This document shows positions 24,581 to 35,600 of a stretch of DNA of 64,000 nucleotides, in pieces. Location: the NCBI RefSeq assembly GCF_023101765.2, contig NC_064230.1, positions 1,178,001-1,242,000 of the forward strand, in the 5' to 3' direction. Below the pieces are notes generated by a model. The model did not search any database, was not told the DNA's origin, and saw nothing but the letters and a program-made list of their open reading frames with translations. This stretch comes from Spodoptera frugiperda (lineage: Eukaryota; Arthropoda; Insecta; Lepidoptera; Noctuidae). The position numbers and the translations under genes were made by a program. Within the stretch, counting starts at the first letter, position 1. The number at the start of each line of letters is the position of its first letter.

Positions 24581-27500
24581 TTAAGAGCTGCTTTTGCTAT
24601 TAGCTTTCGTAGTTACGTTTGCTGCTGGTGCTGAAAAAAGTAATTTTTAGTGAATTTCGACATTTCCATGACACCGTTTCATGGTGGATATCCCACCCAC
24701 TCGCACGAAGCGCTTTGCTTCAAGCTTCCTTGTGCGAACTGCGAGTGGAACCCTTGCCGAAATCTGTGTTTCCTGATGGGTATAACCTGGGTGTCTTCAA
24801 AGCCCGAGTGAATAGGTTGCTTATGGGCAGACGTGCTCCACCGTAGGCCGCATCATCACATACCATCAGGCGAGATAGTGGCCAAACGTCGACCCATTTA
24901 ACATTAAAAAATAAACATGCATCACACTTTATTACCCGAAATATTTCCATTTCATACCTAATACCGGAGGCCCAATTTTCAATCTTCCTAATCCCCGACT
25001 CCCAAACAAACCTTAACACTTTGAACGCCGTGGTGGTCACCGGTGACTGACGTTAGCGAAGGATTTGTTTTTAACAGTTTTTTATTGGCAGTCAAAGACT
25101 TAAACTCCTAACCCCAAAAGGCCAACGCATTTGTATCGCCTCTGGAGTTTCGGGTGTCCATGGGCGGCAGCGATTGCTTACCATCAGGTGACCCGTCTGT
25201 TCATTAACCGGATGATACGATAAAAAAAAACAAAAAAATGTACTAGAAAAAAAAACATATTTTAAAAACCTTAAATACCTTTTACTGTTGTTTCCTTAAC
25301 CCTGAAAAAAGAATAAAAATTTAAAATTATGGCTTATCAATGTATAAAACTCTTCCCTTACTGTTTGACGAAACTGACTGAGAGAGTGACAGACTGTACA
25401 CAGCTGTAACTACTGCGCGTAGCAAGCTGTGTGACATGTAGCGCGCTAGGGGAGTGTAGGGGAGTGCTGAGAGAGTGACAGACTGTACACAGCTGTAACT
25501 ACTGCGCGTAGCAAGCTGTGTGACATGTAGCGCGCTAGGAGAGTGTAGGGGATTGCTGAGAGAGTGACAGACTGTACATAGCTGTAACTACTGCGCGTAG
25601 CAAGCTGTGTGATATGTAGCGCGCTAGAGGAGTGTAGGGGAGTGCTGAGAGAGTGACAGACTGTACACAGCTGTAACTACAAGCTAAAGAAGTATGTAAG
25701 GAGCGTAGTAGGTAGCGCCATGCTTCAGCACGAATGGGCCAGCTTGACCGGAGTAATACCACGGCCTCACAGAAAACCGACGTGAAACAACGCTTGCGTT
25801 GCATTTCGTTATGTGAGTGAGGTTACCGGAGGCCCAATTACCGCCCCTCCCAATCTTCCCAATCCCTGATTCCCCAAAAACCCTTAAATCCCTAAAGGTT
25901 GGCGACGCAACGCAACGCCTCTGGTGTTTCAAGTGTCCATGGGCGGCGGCGATTGCTTACCATCAGGTGATCCGTCTGCAGGTTAACTGGCTTACTCCAT
26001 AATTACCTGAATCTGAAAGATTCAGTGGTGGTCTCGTCAACGAAGCCTCTTGCGATGTTAGACGAACCGTCAGTGGTCACCTAAAACATAAAATAGTTAA
26101 TTGTCAAACAATATAACTCATAATTTTATAATAACTTTCGTAAGTCAAAAAGTCAAAGCATTTATTTCAATTAATCCTAAATTAGACACTTTTGAAACGT
26201 CAAATTGAATTGTCCGTCAGTCTGTCTGTCAGTGAAGCTAGGCGCTCGTTCCAAAGTGCTGCTTCGAATAGAGAAGAACGAGAAAGAAAGTCCATCGTTA
26301 CTCTTAAAAAAAAATGCTTTTTTCAATATCTCTGATAAATTTTTTGATCATTTACCCATTGTATATACAGTGTCCACTGCTGACCAAAGGCCTCTTCTCA
26401 CACGGAGAAGGTCTGAGCATTAATCACCACGCTTGCTCAATGCGGGTTGGCGATTTCAAACTTATAATTAGAAATTATAAGCCCAGGTTTCCTCACGATG
26501 TTTTCCGGGTCGGCCGGCTCTCGGGTTCGATTCCCGGGTCGGGCAAAGTACTACTGGGCTTTTTTGGTTTTTCAAAAATTTCTCAATAGTAGCTTGGAGT
26601 CTGGAAATGTGTCCGGTGTATGGCAATAGGCTCACCACCTATTACATGGGACTTCACACAAATGGTGAAAAGTGGGTGTACATTGTATAGCGGCATTACG
26701 TGCCGTAATGTGCACCTCTGCCTACCGCTTCGGGGATAAAAGGCGTGACGTTGTTTTTTTTTGTGTTTTTGTTTCTCTCTCACCTCGTGTGTGTGGGGCT
26801 GATCAGCTATGGTTGGAACAGCCTTATCCAAGTCCCCACCAAACGGCTGTCGTGTAGATCTTGGAGGGGAGTCCACCGGTCCCATGTTAGAAATAATGGC
26901 ATGTATTATATTTCTGAAAGAAGATTGTATTGTTATTTAACATTTTTCGGGACCAGTAGGGCTAATGCCTAATCCAGAGCTGCAGACAACCTAGCGGGTT
27001 TACCGGGGCTCCAGCTCGAAAAGCAGGAGTAGGAACGGGATGGTTTTTAGTCAGGAAGCCTCTGATTTCTCGCCTCGCCCAAGGCGAGAGAAGTCATTGG
27101 ATGATTTTCCCCTCTCAAAAAGGCATGTTATACTCCTTTTTAAAAGGCCGGCAATGCACCTTTAGGGAACAGAGAGTAAAGTTCCCTAAGAAAAGGAGGA
27201 TTCTCCGACCAGGGCCTTGGTGTCATCACTGCGAGGACCGCCCTTCTGGGCGGTTCCTCCCGCCCAATCGTAAATCCTACCCTTTTTTGAGGGGGAAAAT
27301 CATCCAATGACGTCTCCCGTCTTGGGCGAGGCGGGAGGGAGTGTCAGACTCTTACTGAATAAAAACCACCCCGTTTCTACTCCTGCTTTTCGAGCCGGAG
27401 CCCCGGTAAACCCGCTAGGTAGTCCGCAGCTCCGCAAATCTTACCCAGCAAACTCGAAGCCAAGGTCTTTGAAGCTGTTCCTCTCTTGGACCGATAGAGG

Positions 27501-30500
27501 ATGGGAGAACATGCGATAGCCATCCAGCACTTTGATTCCTACCCTGCTGTACTCCTCTTGATTCGGATCATCCTGCTGTCTCCTGCTGCCATAAGCGTGG
27601 TAGTAGCTGGAAATAAAGAAATATTTTTTTTTATGACGTATCGAGTGCAGTGCGAGAGGGACGGAGCTATACAACCTACATAGCTCCGTCCCTCTCGCAC
27701 TGCTCAGTGATCGACCATTCTGACACAATTGTAATAGCAGACTAAGGCCCCTGATGGTAAGCAATCGCCGCCGCAAATGGACACTTGAAACACCAGAGGC
27801 GTTACAAATGCGTTGTCGGGCTTTTTGGGGGTTAGGAATTTAAGGGTTGTTCGGGAATCGGGTATTGGGAAGATTGGGAAGGGGGAATTGGGTCTCCGGT
27901 AACCTCACTCACACAACGAAACACAACGCAAGCGTTGTTTCACGTCAGTTTTCTGTGAGGCCGTGGTATCACTTTTGTCGAACCGGCCAAGCAGTGCCGA
28001 GCCGAAGCATGGCTCTCCCACACTTAAAATCTAAATATATAGATCAAAAACGTTTTAAAATTATTTTTATACAGACTGGCATTAATGGTCATGCAAACGA
28101 AACGGATATACAAAATTTCAGATCAATCGGTTGAAGATATCTTCAAAATTTAGTTGCAAGATACCACTTCGAGTGTGGGAGAGCCATGCTTCGGCACTGC
28201 TGGGCTGACCCGACCGGGTGATACCACGACCTCACAGAAAACCGTGAGGTTGAAGAACCGGCTTCAATTCTCTTTACCGCCTTATTTTGTTTTAACACAA
28301 CACACACACAATGCCAAGCCTTTTATCCCCGAAGGGGTAGGCAGAGGTACACATTACGGCACGTATTGCCGCTATACAATGTACACCCACTTTTTACCAT
28401 CTGTATTATAAGTCCCATGTAATAGGGGGTGAGCCTATTGCCATATACTAGACACAATTCCAGACTCCGTGCTACTACTGAGAAATTTTTGAAAAACCGA
28501 AAACACCCCAGTAATACTTTGCCCGACCCGGAAATCGAACCCGAGACCACTTGTTCGGCAGTCGCACTTGCGACCACTCGACCAACGAGATATATTGTAT
28601 AGCGGCATTACGTGCCGTAATGAGTACTTCTGCCTCCCTTCGGGGATGAAAGGCGTGACGTTGCTTTCTTTTTTTTCTTTTTTAATGTCGGTTGAAAATA
28701 TTAACGCTACTCACAGCATAGGAGTGGGGGATGTGCCCCCATCCTCGAAGCGGGAGACGCCGATGATGTCATTGACCCTCTGCGCCATTTTGCCGTGGTA
28801 ATAATGAAGCACTTGGAGGCTCATCTCCGCTAGGTATGTCTCCAGGTCATGCAACTAGGAACGAGAATCTTTACTATTACTAATAATAAAGCTGAAGAGT
28901 TTGTTTGTTTGAACGCGCTAATCTCCAGAACTACTGGTCCGATTTGAATAATTATTTTTGTGTTGAATAGTACATTTATTGAGGAAGGCTATAAAACATC
29001 ACGCTATGACCAATAGGAGCCAAGCAGAGCGGGTGAAACCGCGCGGATGAGGAGCTAGTCAGAGATAAAGTGAGATAAATGACAATTTTATTATAACTTT
29101 CGTGAGACATACTAAATTAATTATTATGTTATCGGCTTACTCACGTAACTGTTTTGACGAGGAACTCGACTAGTTTCAAGCCATGCTAGAGGCTCATATT
29201 CTCGCCGCGTCGTGTGTCGCGGAATGCTACTCATGAATATGAGCCTCTAGCATGGCTTGAAACTAGTCGAGTTCCTCGTCAAAACATTACGTGAGTAAGC
29301 CGATAACATAATAATTAATTAAGATAAATGATATTTATTTTGCAAATAGGTTACAATGTAACTCTTTTACACGTCAATCTTTTAAATAACTAGATGAGGC
29401 CGGCATTTCCTATCGGACTACTCTGAGAAGAAATGCCGAAACAAACTCAGAAGTCATAGTCTCTTTTAAAGTCCAGACAAAATCAATTAAAGATGTCGGA
29501 GAACCGTGCAAGTAGAAAAACGTAAGAAGAAATTTCGGAGAGAGTGCAAAAGAATTGCACAACTTGATTCCCCCTAGTCCTTTCCAGCTTCGAACCACAA
29601 GACAATCGGCGAGGCGTCACCGTTTCATGGTAGATTTTCAAGTGTGGGAGAGCCAAGCTTCGGCACGAATGGACCGGCTCGACCGGAGTGATGCAACGGC
29701 CTCACAAAAAACCGACGTGAAACAACACTTTCGCTGTGTTTCGTTGTGTGAGTCCGGTTAACGGAGGCCCAATTCGCCCCTTCCCAATCTTCCTAATCCC
29801 CGATTCCCCAACAAACCTTAAATTCCTATCCCCCAAAAGGGCGACAACGCACTTTTCCTCTGGTGTTTCAAGTGTCCATGGGCGGCGGCGATTGCTTACC
29901 ATCAGGTGATCCGTCTGCTCGTTTACTGGCTTATTCCACAAAAAAAGCTGAGCTACCTTATCAGTCAATATCTTCAGATAATCAGGAGTCTTCCTAAACC
30001 GCCGCAGGACAGTACGAAAATCTTCACCGTACAGCTTGAAGGCTTCAGTTTCCACGTCATACTTGCGTCCATTGGACATAAAACATGGGGTTACTGTAAA
30101 AAAAATAACCAATTAGCTGGTACAGAGCATGCTGGGAGTGCGACTATCGAGCAAGGGGTCTCGGGTTCGATTCCCGGGTCGGGTGAAGAATTACTGGGCT
30201 TTTTTCGGTTTTTCGAAAATTTCTCAGTGGTAGCACTGAGTCTGGAAATGTGCCCGGTATATGGCAATAGGCTCACCACCTATTACATGGGACTTACAAC
30301 ATAAATTGTGAAATGTGGGTGTACATTGGCATTATGTGCCATAATGTGCACCTCTGCCTACCCCATCGGGAATTAAAGGCGTGAAGTTATAAAAAAAACA
30401 GCGTGCTGGCAATGATACCAGTATAAACTGACTTGGTGGTGGATTGATTTACGGTAAACAGAAAAGAGTCCAGGAATACTTTGTCCGACCCAGGAATCTA

Positions 30501-31137
30501 ACCCCAGACCCCTAGTCCAGCCGTCGCACTTGTGACCACTCGACAAACGAGACAGTCAGACAGGCAACCAAATGCGAGTTTAAAACCCTTAAAGTCCTAA
30601 CCCCCAAAAGGGCGGCAACGCACTTGTAACGCATCTGGCGTTTCAAATGTCCATGGGCGGCGGCGATTACTTACCATCAGGTGATACGTCTGCTCGCTTA
30701 CGTTGGGCATATAATTTCTAATTATAAGTTTGAAATCGCCAACCCGCATAGAGCAAGCGTGGTGATTAATGCTCAAACCTTCTCCGTGTGAGAAGAGGCC
30801 TTTTGGTCAGCAGTGGCCACTTATAGGCTGTTGATGTGAAAAAAGACTTCCACTACCTCACATACCCGTAATCCACCAATGACTTCCTTATGGATAGGCT
30901 GGAAGCGACCTGCATCTAATACCCTGAAACGAGCTGCGGACTACCTAGCGGGTTTAGCGACGCTCCGACCCGAAAAGCAGTAGCAGGAACGAGGTGGTTT
31001 TTAGTCAGTAAGTCTGACACTCCCTCTCGCCCCTGATTTCCCCCCTTAAAAACTCCCTGAAATAATAAGACTTCAAGAAAATACTCACTAAAAGAAAATA
31101 ATACCATGAGAAATATGAACAGTGTTCTGTTCTCCAT
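24581..31137 (-). CDS. Secreted 254-residue protein, 8 exons (unknown family)
   Basis: No family recognised. Exons in transcript order: 31137-31089, 30093-29957, 28854-28715, 27606-27445, 26913-26784, 26080-26007, 25301-25279 and 24630-24581 (TAA at 24581-24583). All junctions are AG/GT, phases match at each one (1,0,2,2,0,2,1), and the total of 765 nt equals 255 codons. Residues 1-19 or so are a signal peptide (LFIFLMVLFSFI). The mature part is rich in charged and aromatic residues (YDVETEAFKLYGEDF, LRRFRKTPDYLKIL, ETYLAEMSLQVLHYYHGKM) and has only one evident Cys (TPCFMS). It then becomes a polar, probably disordered C-terminus (TTDGSSNIARG, APAANVTTKANSKSSS). It is likely extracellular and monomeric; function unknown. 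Its last two exons lie inside an inverted-repeat-bounded segment (23754-25716). Same strand as its two neighbours. Confidence 0.85.
24655..24905 (+). mobile_element. Jockey-like LINE 3' fragment
   Basis: Encodes a typical C-terminal end of jockey-clade LINE polymerases (VFPDGYNLGVFKARVNRLLM), then a stop and a 3' UTR with ccgcatcatcac and gagatagtggccaaacgtcg. The same end occurs reversed at 60215-60470, and partly at 43655-43745, 44060-44115 and 51258-51312. Confidence 0.8.
25055..25232 (+). mobile_element. SINE-2 fragment (3' half)
   Basis: cttaaactcctaaccccaa to ccatgggcggcagcgattgc. It ends about 50 bp from the 23-nt exon 7 of the 254-residue protein gene. Confidence 0.7.
25378..25716 (-). 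repeat. Right arm of the large inverted repeat (minisatellite units)
   Basis: Almost four units with gagagagtgacagactgtac, cagctgtaactactgcgcg and tgtgacatgtagcgcgctag, the reverse complement of 23754-24045. It ends at a SINE-2 insertion. Confidence 0.9.
25717..26003 (+). mobile_element. SINE-2 copy next to exon 6 of the 254-residue protein gene
   Basis: Nearly complete; its end (ttactccataatt) touches the 5' splice site at 26006, so the intron begins with only a few bases of non-SINE DNA. Confidence 0.8.
26510..26755 (+). mobile_element. SINE-1 copy
   Basis: Lacks the A-box part of the head and starts near the B box (gggttcgattcccgggtcgg). It ends about 30 bp from the 3' end of exon 5 of the 254-residue protein gene. 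Confidence 0.8.
26955..27115 (-). mobile_element. Repeat-C copy
   Basis: Reverse orientation: accagtagggctaatgcc, cgagaaagcaggag-type words and cattggatgattttcccc. Confidence 0.7.
27155..27285 (+). mobile_element. Chimeric LINE/repeat fragment
   Basis: agggaacagagagtaaag matches the element at 48540-48590. It is joined to tgtcatcactgcgaggaccg, the zinc-knuckle coding part of the R1-like LINE at 63565-63590. Confidence 0.6.
27285..27440 (+). mobile_element. Repeat-C copy abutting a 5' splice site
   Basis: Ends gtagtccgcagctccgcaaa immediately before the 5' splice site of exon 4 (27444) of the 254-residue protein gene. Confidence 0.75.
27635..27760. mobile_element. Hairpin MITE (FB-4)
   Basis: Inverted words gtgcgagagggacggagct and agctccgtccctctcgcac surround a short loop. 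It continues to attctgacacaattgtaatag. Full copy at 32235-32400, half copy at 36370-36425. Confidence 0.75.
27760..28028 (-). mobile_element. SINE-2 copy
   Basis: Reversed, complete to the 5' end (catggctctcccacactta). Intron 3 of the 254-residue protein gene. Confidence 0.8.
28172..28248 (+). mobile_element. SINE-2 5' fragment
   Basis: gtgtgggagagccatgcttc to cctcacagaaaaccgtgagg; 3' truncated. Confidence 0.7.
28312..28665 (-). mobile_element. SINE-1 copy with inverted tail fragment
   Basis: Reversed full copy to about 28592, then a forward tail fragment (cggcattacgtgccgtaatg) to 28665, forming an inverted pair close to exon 3 (28715) of the 254-residue protein gene. Confidence 0.75.
29083..29321. 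mobile_element. Fold-back MITE (FB-1), complete
   Basis: Long inverted arms: ttatgttatcggcttactca with gtgagtaagccgataacata, and gaactcgactagtttcaagc with cttgaaactagtcgagttcc. The 10-bp sequence agataaatga flanks both ends (29073-29082 and 29322-29331) as an apparent target-site duplication. Confidence 0.8.
29335..29640 (+). mobile_element. LINE-derived fragment
   Basis: Shares tgcaaataggttacaatg and gatgaggccggcatttcct with 23385-23455. It ends in gcgtcaccgtttcatgg, the sequence that precedes the jockey-like end at 24655. The translated frame is broken. Confidence 0.55.
29641..29945 (+). mobile_element. SINE-2 copy, full length
   Basis: From gtgtgggagagccaagcttcgg to ggcttattccac. It ends about 10 bp before the splice donor of exon 2 (29957) of the 254-residue protein gene. 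Confidence 0.85.
30119..30392 (+). mobile_element. SINE-1 copy close to a splice acceptor
   Basis: Head partly replaced (gctgggagtgcgactatcg). It begins about 25 bp from the 3' splice site of exon 2 (30093) of the 254-residue protein gene. Confidence 0.8.
30578..30712 (+). mobile_element. SINE-2 3' half
   Basis: cttaaagtcctaaccccc to gatacgtctgctcgcttac. It is followed by a LINE-tail repeat with tggtgattaatgctcaaacc and cagtggccacttataggctg (30715-30835), also seen at 12900-12975, 13355-13415, 26370-26460 (reverse), 35995-36095 (reverse), 45470-45635 and 56230-56300. Confidence 0.7.
30920..31062 (-). mobile_element. Repeat-C copy
   Basis: Reversed: gagctgcggactacctagcg to agtctgacactccctctcgc. 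Intron 1 of the 254-residue protein gene, 25 bp from the donor. Confidence 0.7.
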
Positions 31138-31265
31138 TTTATCACGGCGCGAATTTTATATGTTTTATTTCAATTATAAATAATAACGTTTTGTAATAAA
31201 AACAAAATTACTATTGTGTAATCTCATTTCTACGTTTTGAGTATGTAGTAAATATTTTATTTTAT

Positions 31266-31706
31266 AACTAAACTAGCAAACCCGGGCGAAATCCGTTTTG
31301 CCATGAGATGGCTTCGCTTATTTTTCTTTTATCAAAGATGGTGATGTATGTAAAAAAATATTTTCCAGATTTCCTACTTTTCTCTTGATTTTCTTCTATA
31401 TGATCTTTGCTATAAACCTCACGGAGCTCGAGATCTTTCTAACGAATGCAAAACCGTGGAAATCGGTTCGTGCGTTCTGTGGTTATAGCGTCAGGAAGGA
31501 AAACCCATTTTTTTATATAATTGACTAGCAAACCCAGCAAACTCCGTTTTGCCAATGATATTCCCTTTTTTCTGAATTTTCTTTGCTATAAACCTCATGG
31601 AGTCCGAGCCCTTTCTAACGAATGCAAAACCGTGGAAATCGGTTCGTGCGATCTGGAGTTATAGCGTCAGGAAGGAAAACCCGACTTATTTTTATATTAT
31701 AGATTA
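31266..31706 (+). mobile_element. Two tandem copies of a LINE-tail repeat
   Basis: 31266-31505 and 31526-31706 both carry actagcaaaccc, aaccgtggaaatcggttcg and gcgtcaggaaggaaaaccc. Further copies at 52808-52985 and 55385-55582. Confidence 0.7.
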
Positions 31707-31769
31707 GTTGTTAAGAGTTCTGTGCTGTGATAAGAAAGAGAATACAGGCCCACCTTCGCGGAAACGCTA

Positions 31770-32035
31770 AGTGTGGGAGAGCCATGCTTCGGCACTGCTG
31801 GGTCAGCTCGACCGGAGTGATACCACGGCTCCAGAGAAAACCGACGTGAAACAACGCTTGCGTTGTGTGAGTGAGGTTCCCGGAGGCCCAATAACACCCC
31901 TTCCCAATCTTTAAATTCTTACTCCTCAAAAGGCTGGCAACGCACTTGAAACGCCTCTGGTGTTTCGTGTGTACATGGTTGGCAGCAATTGCTTACCATA
32001 AGGTGATCCGTCTGCTCGTCTACCGGCTTACAATA
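31770..32035 (+). mobile_element. SINE-2 copy
   Basis: gtgtgggagagccatgcttc to ctcgtctaccggctta, in the intergenic space between the two nearest minus-strand genes. Confidence 0.8.
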
Positions 32036-32234
32036 TATTAAAAGAAACTCTTGACTGCCGTAACCCAGCAATTAACTTGTCATTTTGAACTTCGAAAAGA
32101 TCGTATGAGAATTGAAAATCGTATGTCGTATGATATTATGTATTTTTCATAAGATCAGATCAAGATCGTCGCATCGCGTGCTTGTAGCTCGCAGTCAACG
32201 CGCCGTAAGCACGCTGGCAGCTAGTGGTAGCCAC

Positions 32235-32400
32235 AATCTGGGGCCTTAGTCTGCTATTACAATTGTGTCAGAATGGTCGATCATTGAGCAGTGCAAGAGG
32301 GACGAAGCATACAACTTACATAGCTCCGTCCCTCTTGCACTGATCAATGATCGACCATTCTGGCACAATTGTAATAGCAGACTAATGCCCCTGGAATCAC
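32235..32400. mobile_element. Hairpin MITE (FB-4), complete
   Basis: Arms of about 65 bp: tagtctgctattacaattgt and tcagaatggtcgatcattga on the left are mirrored on the right, with a loop near atacaacttacat. Lies about 280 bp beyond the 3' end of the D/N/K-rich protein gene. Confidence 0.85.
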
Positions 32401-32672
32401 GCCGTGCCGGAACCATGCTTGTTACGTGTGGTTTGATCTTAAGGCGTAGTTTAACAATCATATGCCAACACCCAATGACTGTTTACTCCCGGACTAGAGC
32501 CTCCTCTACATAAGAGGGTTTGCCATAATGGCCATAAGAAAGTTTACCATAATATCCGCTGACAGGCGGGTTGGAGAACGCAGTATAAAAGGTTCAGGTT
32601 TATGCAGAAACGTAGGTAAAGCCGCGGGCAGAATTTGGTAGTAAAAATAAAACAACAATACTAAAAATTTAA

Positions 32673-32678
32673 TTTATT
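32673..32678 (-). terminator. AATAAA overlapping the stop codon
   Basis: The only AATAAA close to the end of the D/N/K-rich gene overlaps its TAA stop. No second hexamer is seen in the next 60 bases of the minus strand, so the 3' UTR may be very short. Confidence 0.4.
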
Positions 32679-35600
32679 TATCAGCATATATACGTTTCTT
32701 CCCAGCAAATGGGATAGGCGTACGCCCAAAAGCGGCGTGAGGAGGCTGATTATTCTTAGGCCTTTCATAACTACCTCTCACTTTGTTTTTTAAAGGCTTA
32801 AAACTATTAATATCAATCCGTTTCGGAACATAGTCATCCCAAGAGCTCTTACTCTTCTTTGTCGACGGCGTTTCCTTATCAAAATTAAACTCTTTCTCTT
32901 TCTCCTTTGATTTTAAAGACTCCAAGTTACCTTGTTTTAAAGCCTTCTTTATGTCATTCAGTTTCCAATCTTTTGTTTTCGCTCCTTCAGTGACTGTTTG
33001 CCAATAGTTTGATTCAGTCGTTTCCCTCTTTTTACTATCAACGCTGTATTCCGTCCAATCGTTTTCGTCTTCTTTTTCTACGCTGTGCTTTTTCTTGCTT
33101 ATTCTGTCTTCTCTCTGCCAATCGCCATCGTCATCCCAGTTATCCTTTCTCTTTGTTTTATCATTTCTATCCCAATAGTTCGTTTTGTCTATATTATATT
33201 CATTATTTTTCTTGTTCCAATTTGCTTTTTCGTTCCAAGCGTCTATTCTAGTATTCCAATCTGTCTCTTTTTCTATTAAATCTTCTCTTTTTGTGTTCCA
33301 ATCGTCTCTTTTAGTTGTGTGTTCATCATTTTTTCTATCCCAATCGATGTTTTTCTCTTGTCTGTCGTCTATTTTAGCATAATTGTCTCTTTTTGTCTCC
33401 CATTCGTCTCTTTTAGTTGTCCAATCATCTTTTTCATTTTTCGTGTTCCAGTCATTGTTTTTGGAACCCCAGTCGTTATTTTTATGTCTATTGGATTCTT
33501 TGTTATCCCAATTATCATTGTTTCTGTCCCTATCATTATGCCTATTATCCCAATTATTATCAATGTTGTCTTTATTGTCGTGTTTATTATCCCAACTATT
33601 ATTGTCGTTGTCTCTATCGTTATGCTTATTATCCCAATTATTGTCGTTTCGGTCTCTGTCGTTGTTTTTATTCTTCCAGTCATTATCATTTCTATCTCTA
33701 TCATTGTGTTTATTATCCCAATTATTCTCGTTGTCTCTATCATTATGCTTATTATCGTGTTTGTCTCTATTATCGTGCTTAATATTCCAATCATTGTCGT
33801 TCCTATCTCTATCGTCATGTTTATTATCCCAATTATTGTCATTATCGTTATGCTTATTATCCCAATTATTATCGTTTTTATCTCTATCATTATGCTTATT
33901 ATCCCAATTATTTTCATTATCATCATGCTTATTATCGTTTTTATTTCTATTATCGTGGTCGTTATGTTTATTATCCCAACTATTGTCGTTTCCTCTATCG
34001 TTATGCTTATTATCCCAATCGTTATCGTTTTTGTCTCTATCGTTATGCTTATTATCCCAATCGTTATCTTTTCTGTCTCTATCATTATGCTTATTATCGT
34101 TTTTGTATCTATCGTCGTGTTTATTATCCCAATTATTATCGTTGGCTCTATCGTTATGCTTATTATCCCAACTATTATCATTTCTATCTCTATCGTTGCG
34201 CTTATTATCCCAATCATCATCACGACCTTGATCATCATTTTTCTTTACTTTCTCGTCATATCTTTGTCTATCATCAGTTTTATCATATTCATTATGACTT
34301 TGCTTCACTTTTCTCTCATTCCAATCATCATTGTCCTTTATTTTATCGCTGTCTTTTATATTTCTGTCATCATCTTTAGTCCATTCAATTTTCTGTTGGT
34401 TGTCATTGTTATATTTTTTATCATTATTCCAATTACCATTACCATTCTCATCGCGTTCTCTATCTCTTTTATTATAATCATCCTCGTTTTCGTCACGATT
34501 CCTTTTGATGTTTTCCTTCTCTTTTACTCTTTCTGTACCTTCGTATTTATATTCATTCTCTTTCCCTTTCAAATTCCATTCATTTGTTGTAGGTTTCCGT
34601 TCATCTGATTCCAACTTTTCAGTTTTTTTATCTTTTTGCTGTTTATCATCTAAATCTTTATCTTTATCTTTAGTCTTCTGTAGATCAATTGTTTCATCTT
34701 GTGCGTTATCTTCCTTCTGTTCTGTTTTCACTTCTGCAAATGTCAATCTTTGTTCTTTTAAAAATCTCTTATTGTCCTCAAATTCTTTTTCGTCTTCTAT
34801 TTTCTCTTTAGAATTTAATTCTGTTTCTTTTATTTCGTGTACTTGGTAATTTAGATCTTTTTTAGTCACAGTATCTTCTGTTTTAGAAGGAGTTTCTTCT
34901 TGACTGTGTTTTTGATACGTCCCTCTATCGTAATCTCCTTCTTCTATTTTAGGTTCAAGAGGTTTTGTCTTATGATGGTCATTCCTAACTTCTTCTTCCT
35001 TAACAATATATTCCTTCACGTCATTTTCATCTTTATTATCATCAGCTTTCGGTGCATTTTCGCTTGTCAGTTCAACTTCAAAGCTCTTGATATCTTTCAA
35101 TGTTTCACCAAATATTGATTTTGGTACTTTATCCTTCTGGTTGACGTTAAAGTCTAAATCGGGTTCAAATTGTGGGGCCTTGTCATCATCAGGTTTGAAT
35201 GTAACATCTTCCTGGTTCTTTAGAATCAGTTGACCAAATTCATCTTTCTTCTTACCAAGAATAAAATCTTCCATATTGAATTCTGGATCGGCTGTGGGAA
35301 AAAAAATAGTAATTAATTTAACGCGTCTAATAACCCTAAAATTATACATAGTTTATGTGTGGGAGAGCCATGCTTCGGCACAAATGGGCCGGCTCCACCG
35401 GAGTGATACCACGGGCGAGCAGAAAATCGACGTGAAACAAAGTTTGCGTTGTGTGAATTACCCTAATGAGGCCCAATTACCCCCCTTCGCAATCCCCGAT
35501 TCTCCAACAACCCTTAAATTCCTAACCCCCATAACGCCGGCAACGCACTTGCAACGCCTCTGCTGTTTCAGGTGTTCATCATGGGCGGCGGGTTTTGCTT

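Noticed and set aside
31150..31182. TATA box of the 254-residue protein gene
   Set aside because: TATAAAA lies only about 20 bp from the ATG, and the alternative TTATAA farther up is unremarkable; no confident choice.
33319..34608. Large plus-strand frames opposite the last exon of the D/N/K-rich gene
   Set aside because: Hydrophobic I/V/S-rich mirror translations of the D/N/K codons, without a start context or splice links.
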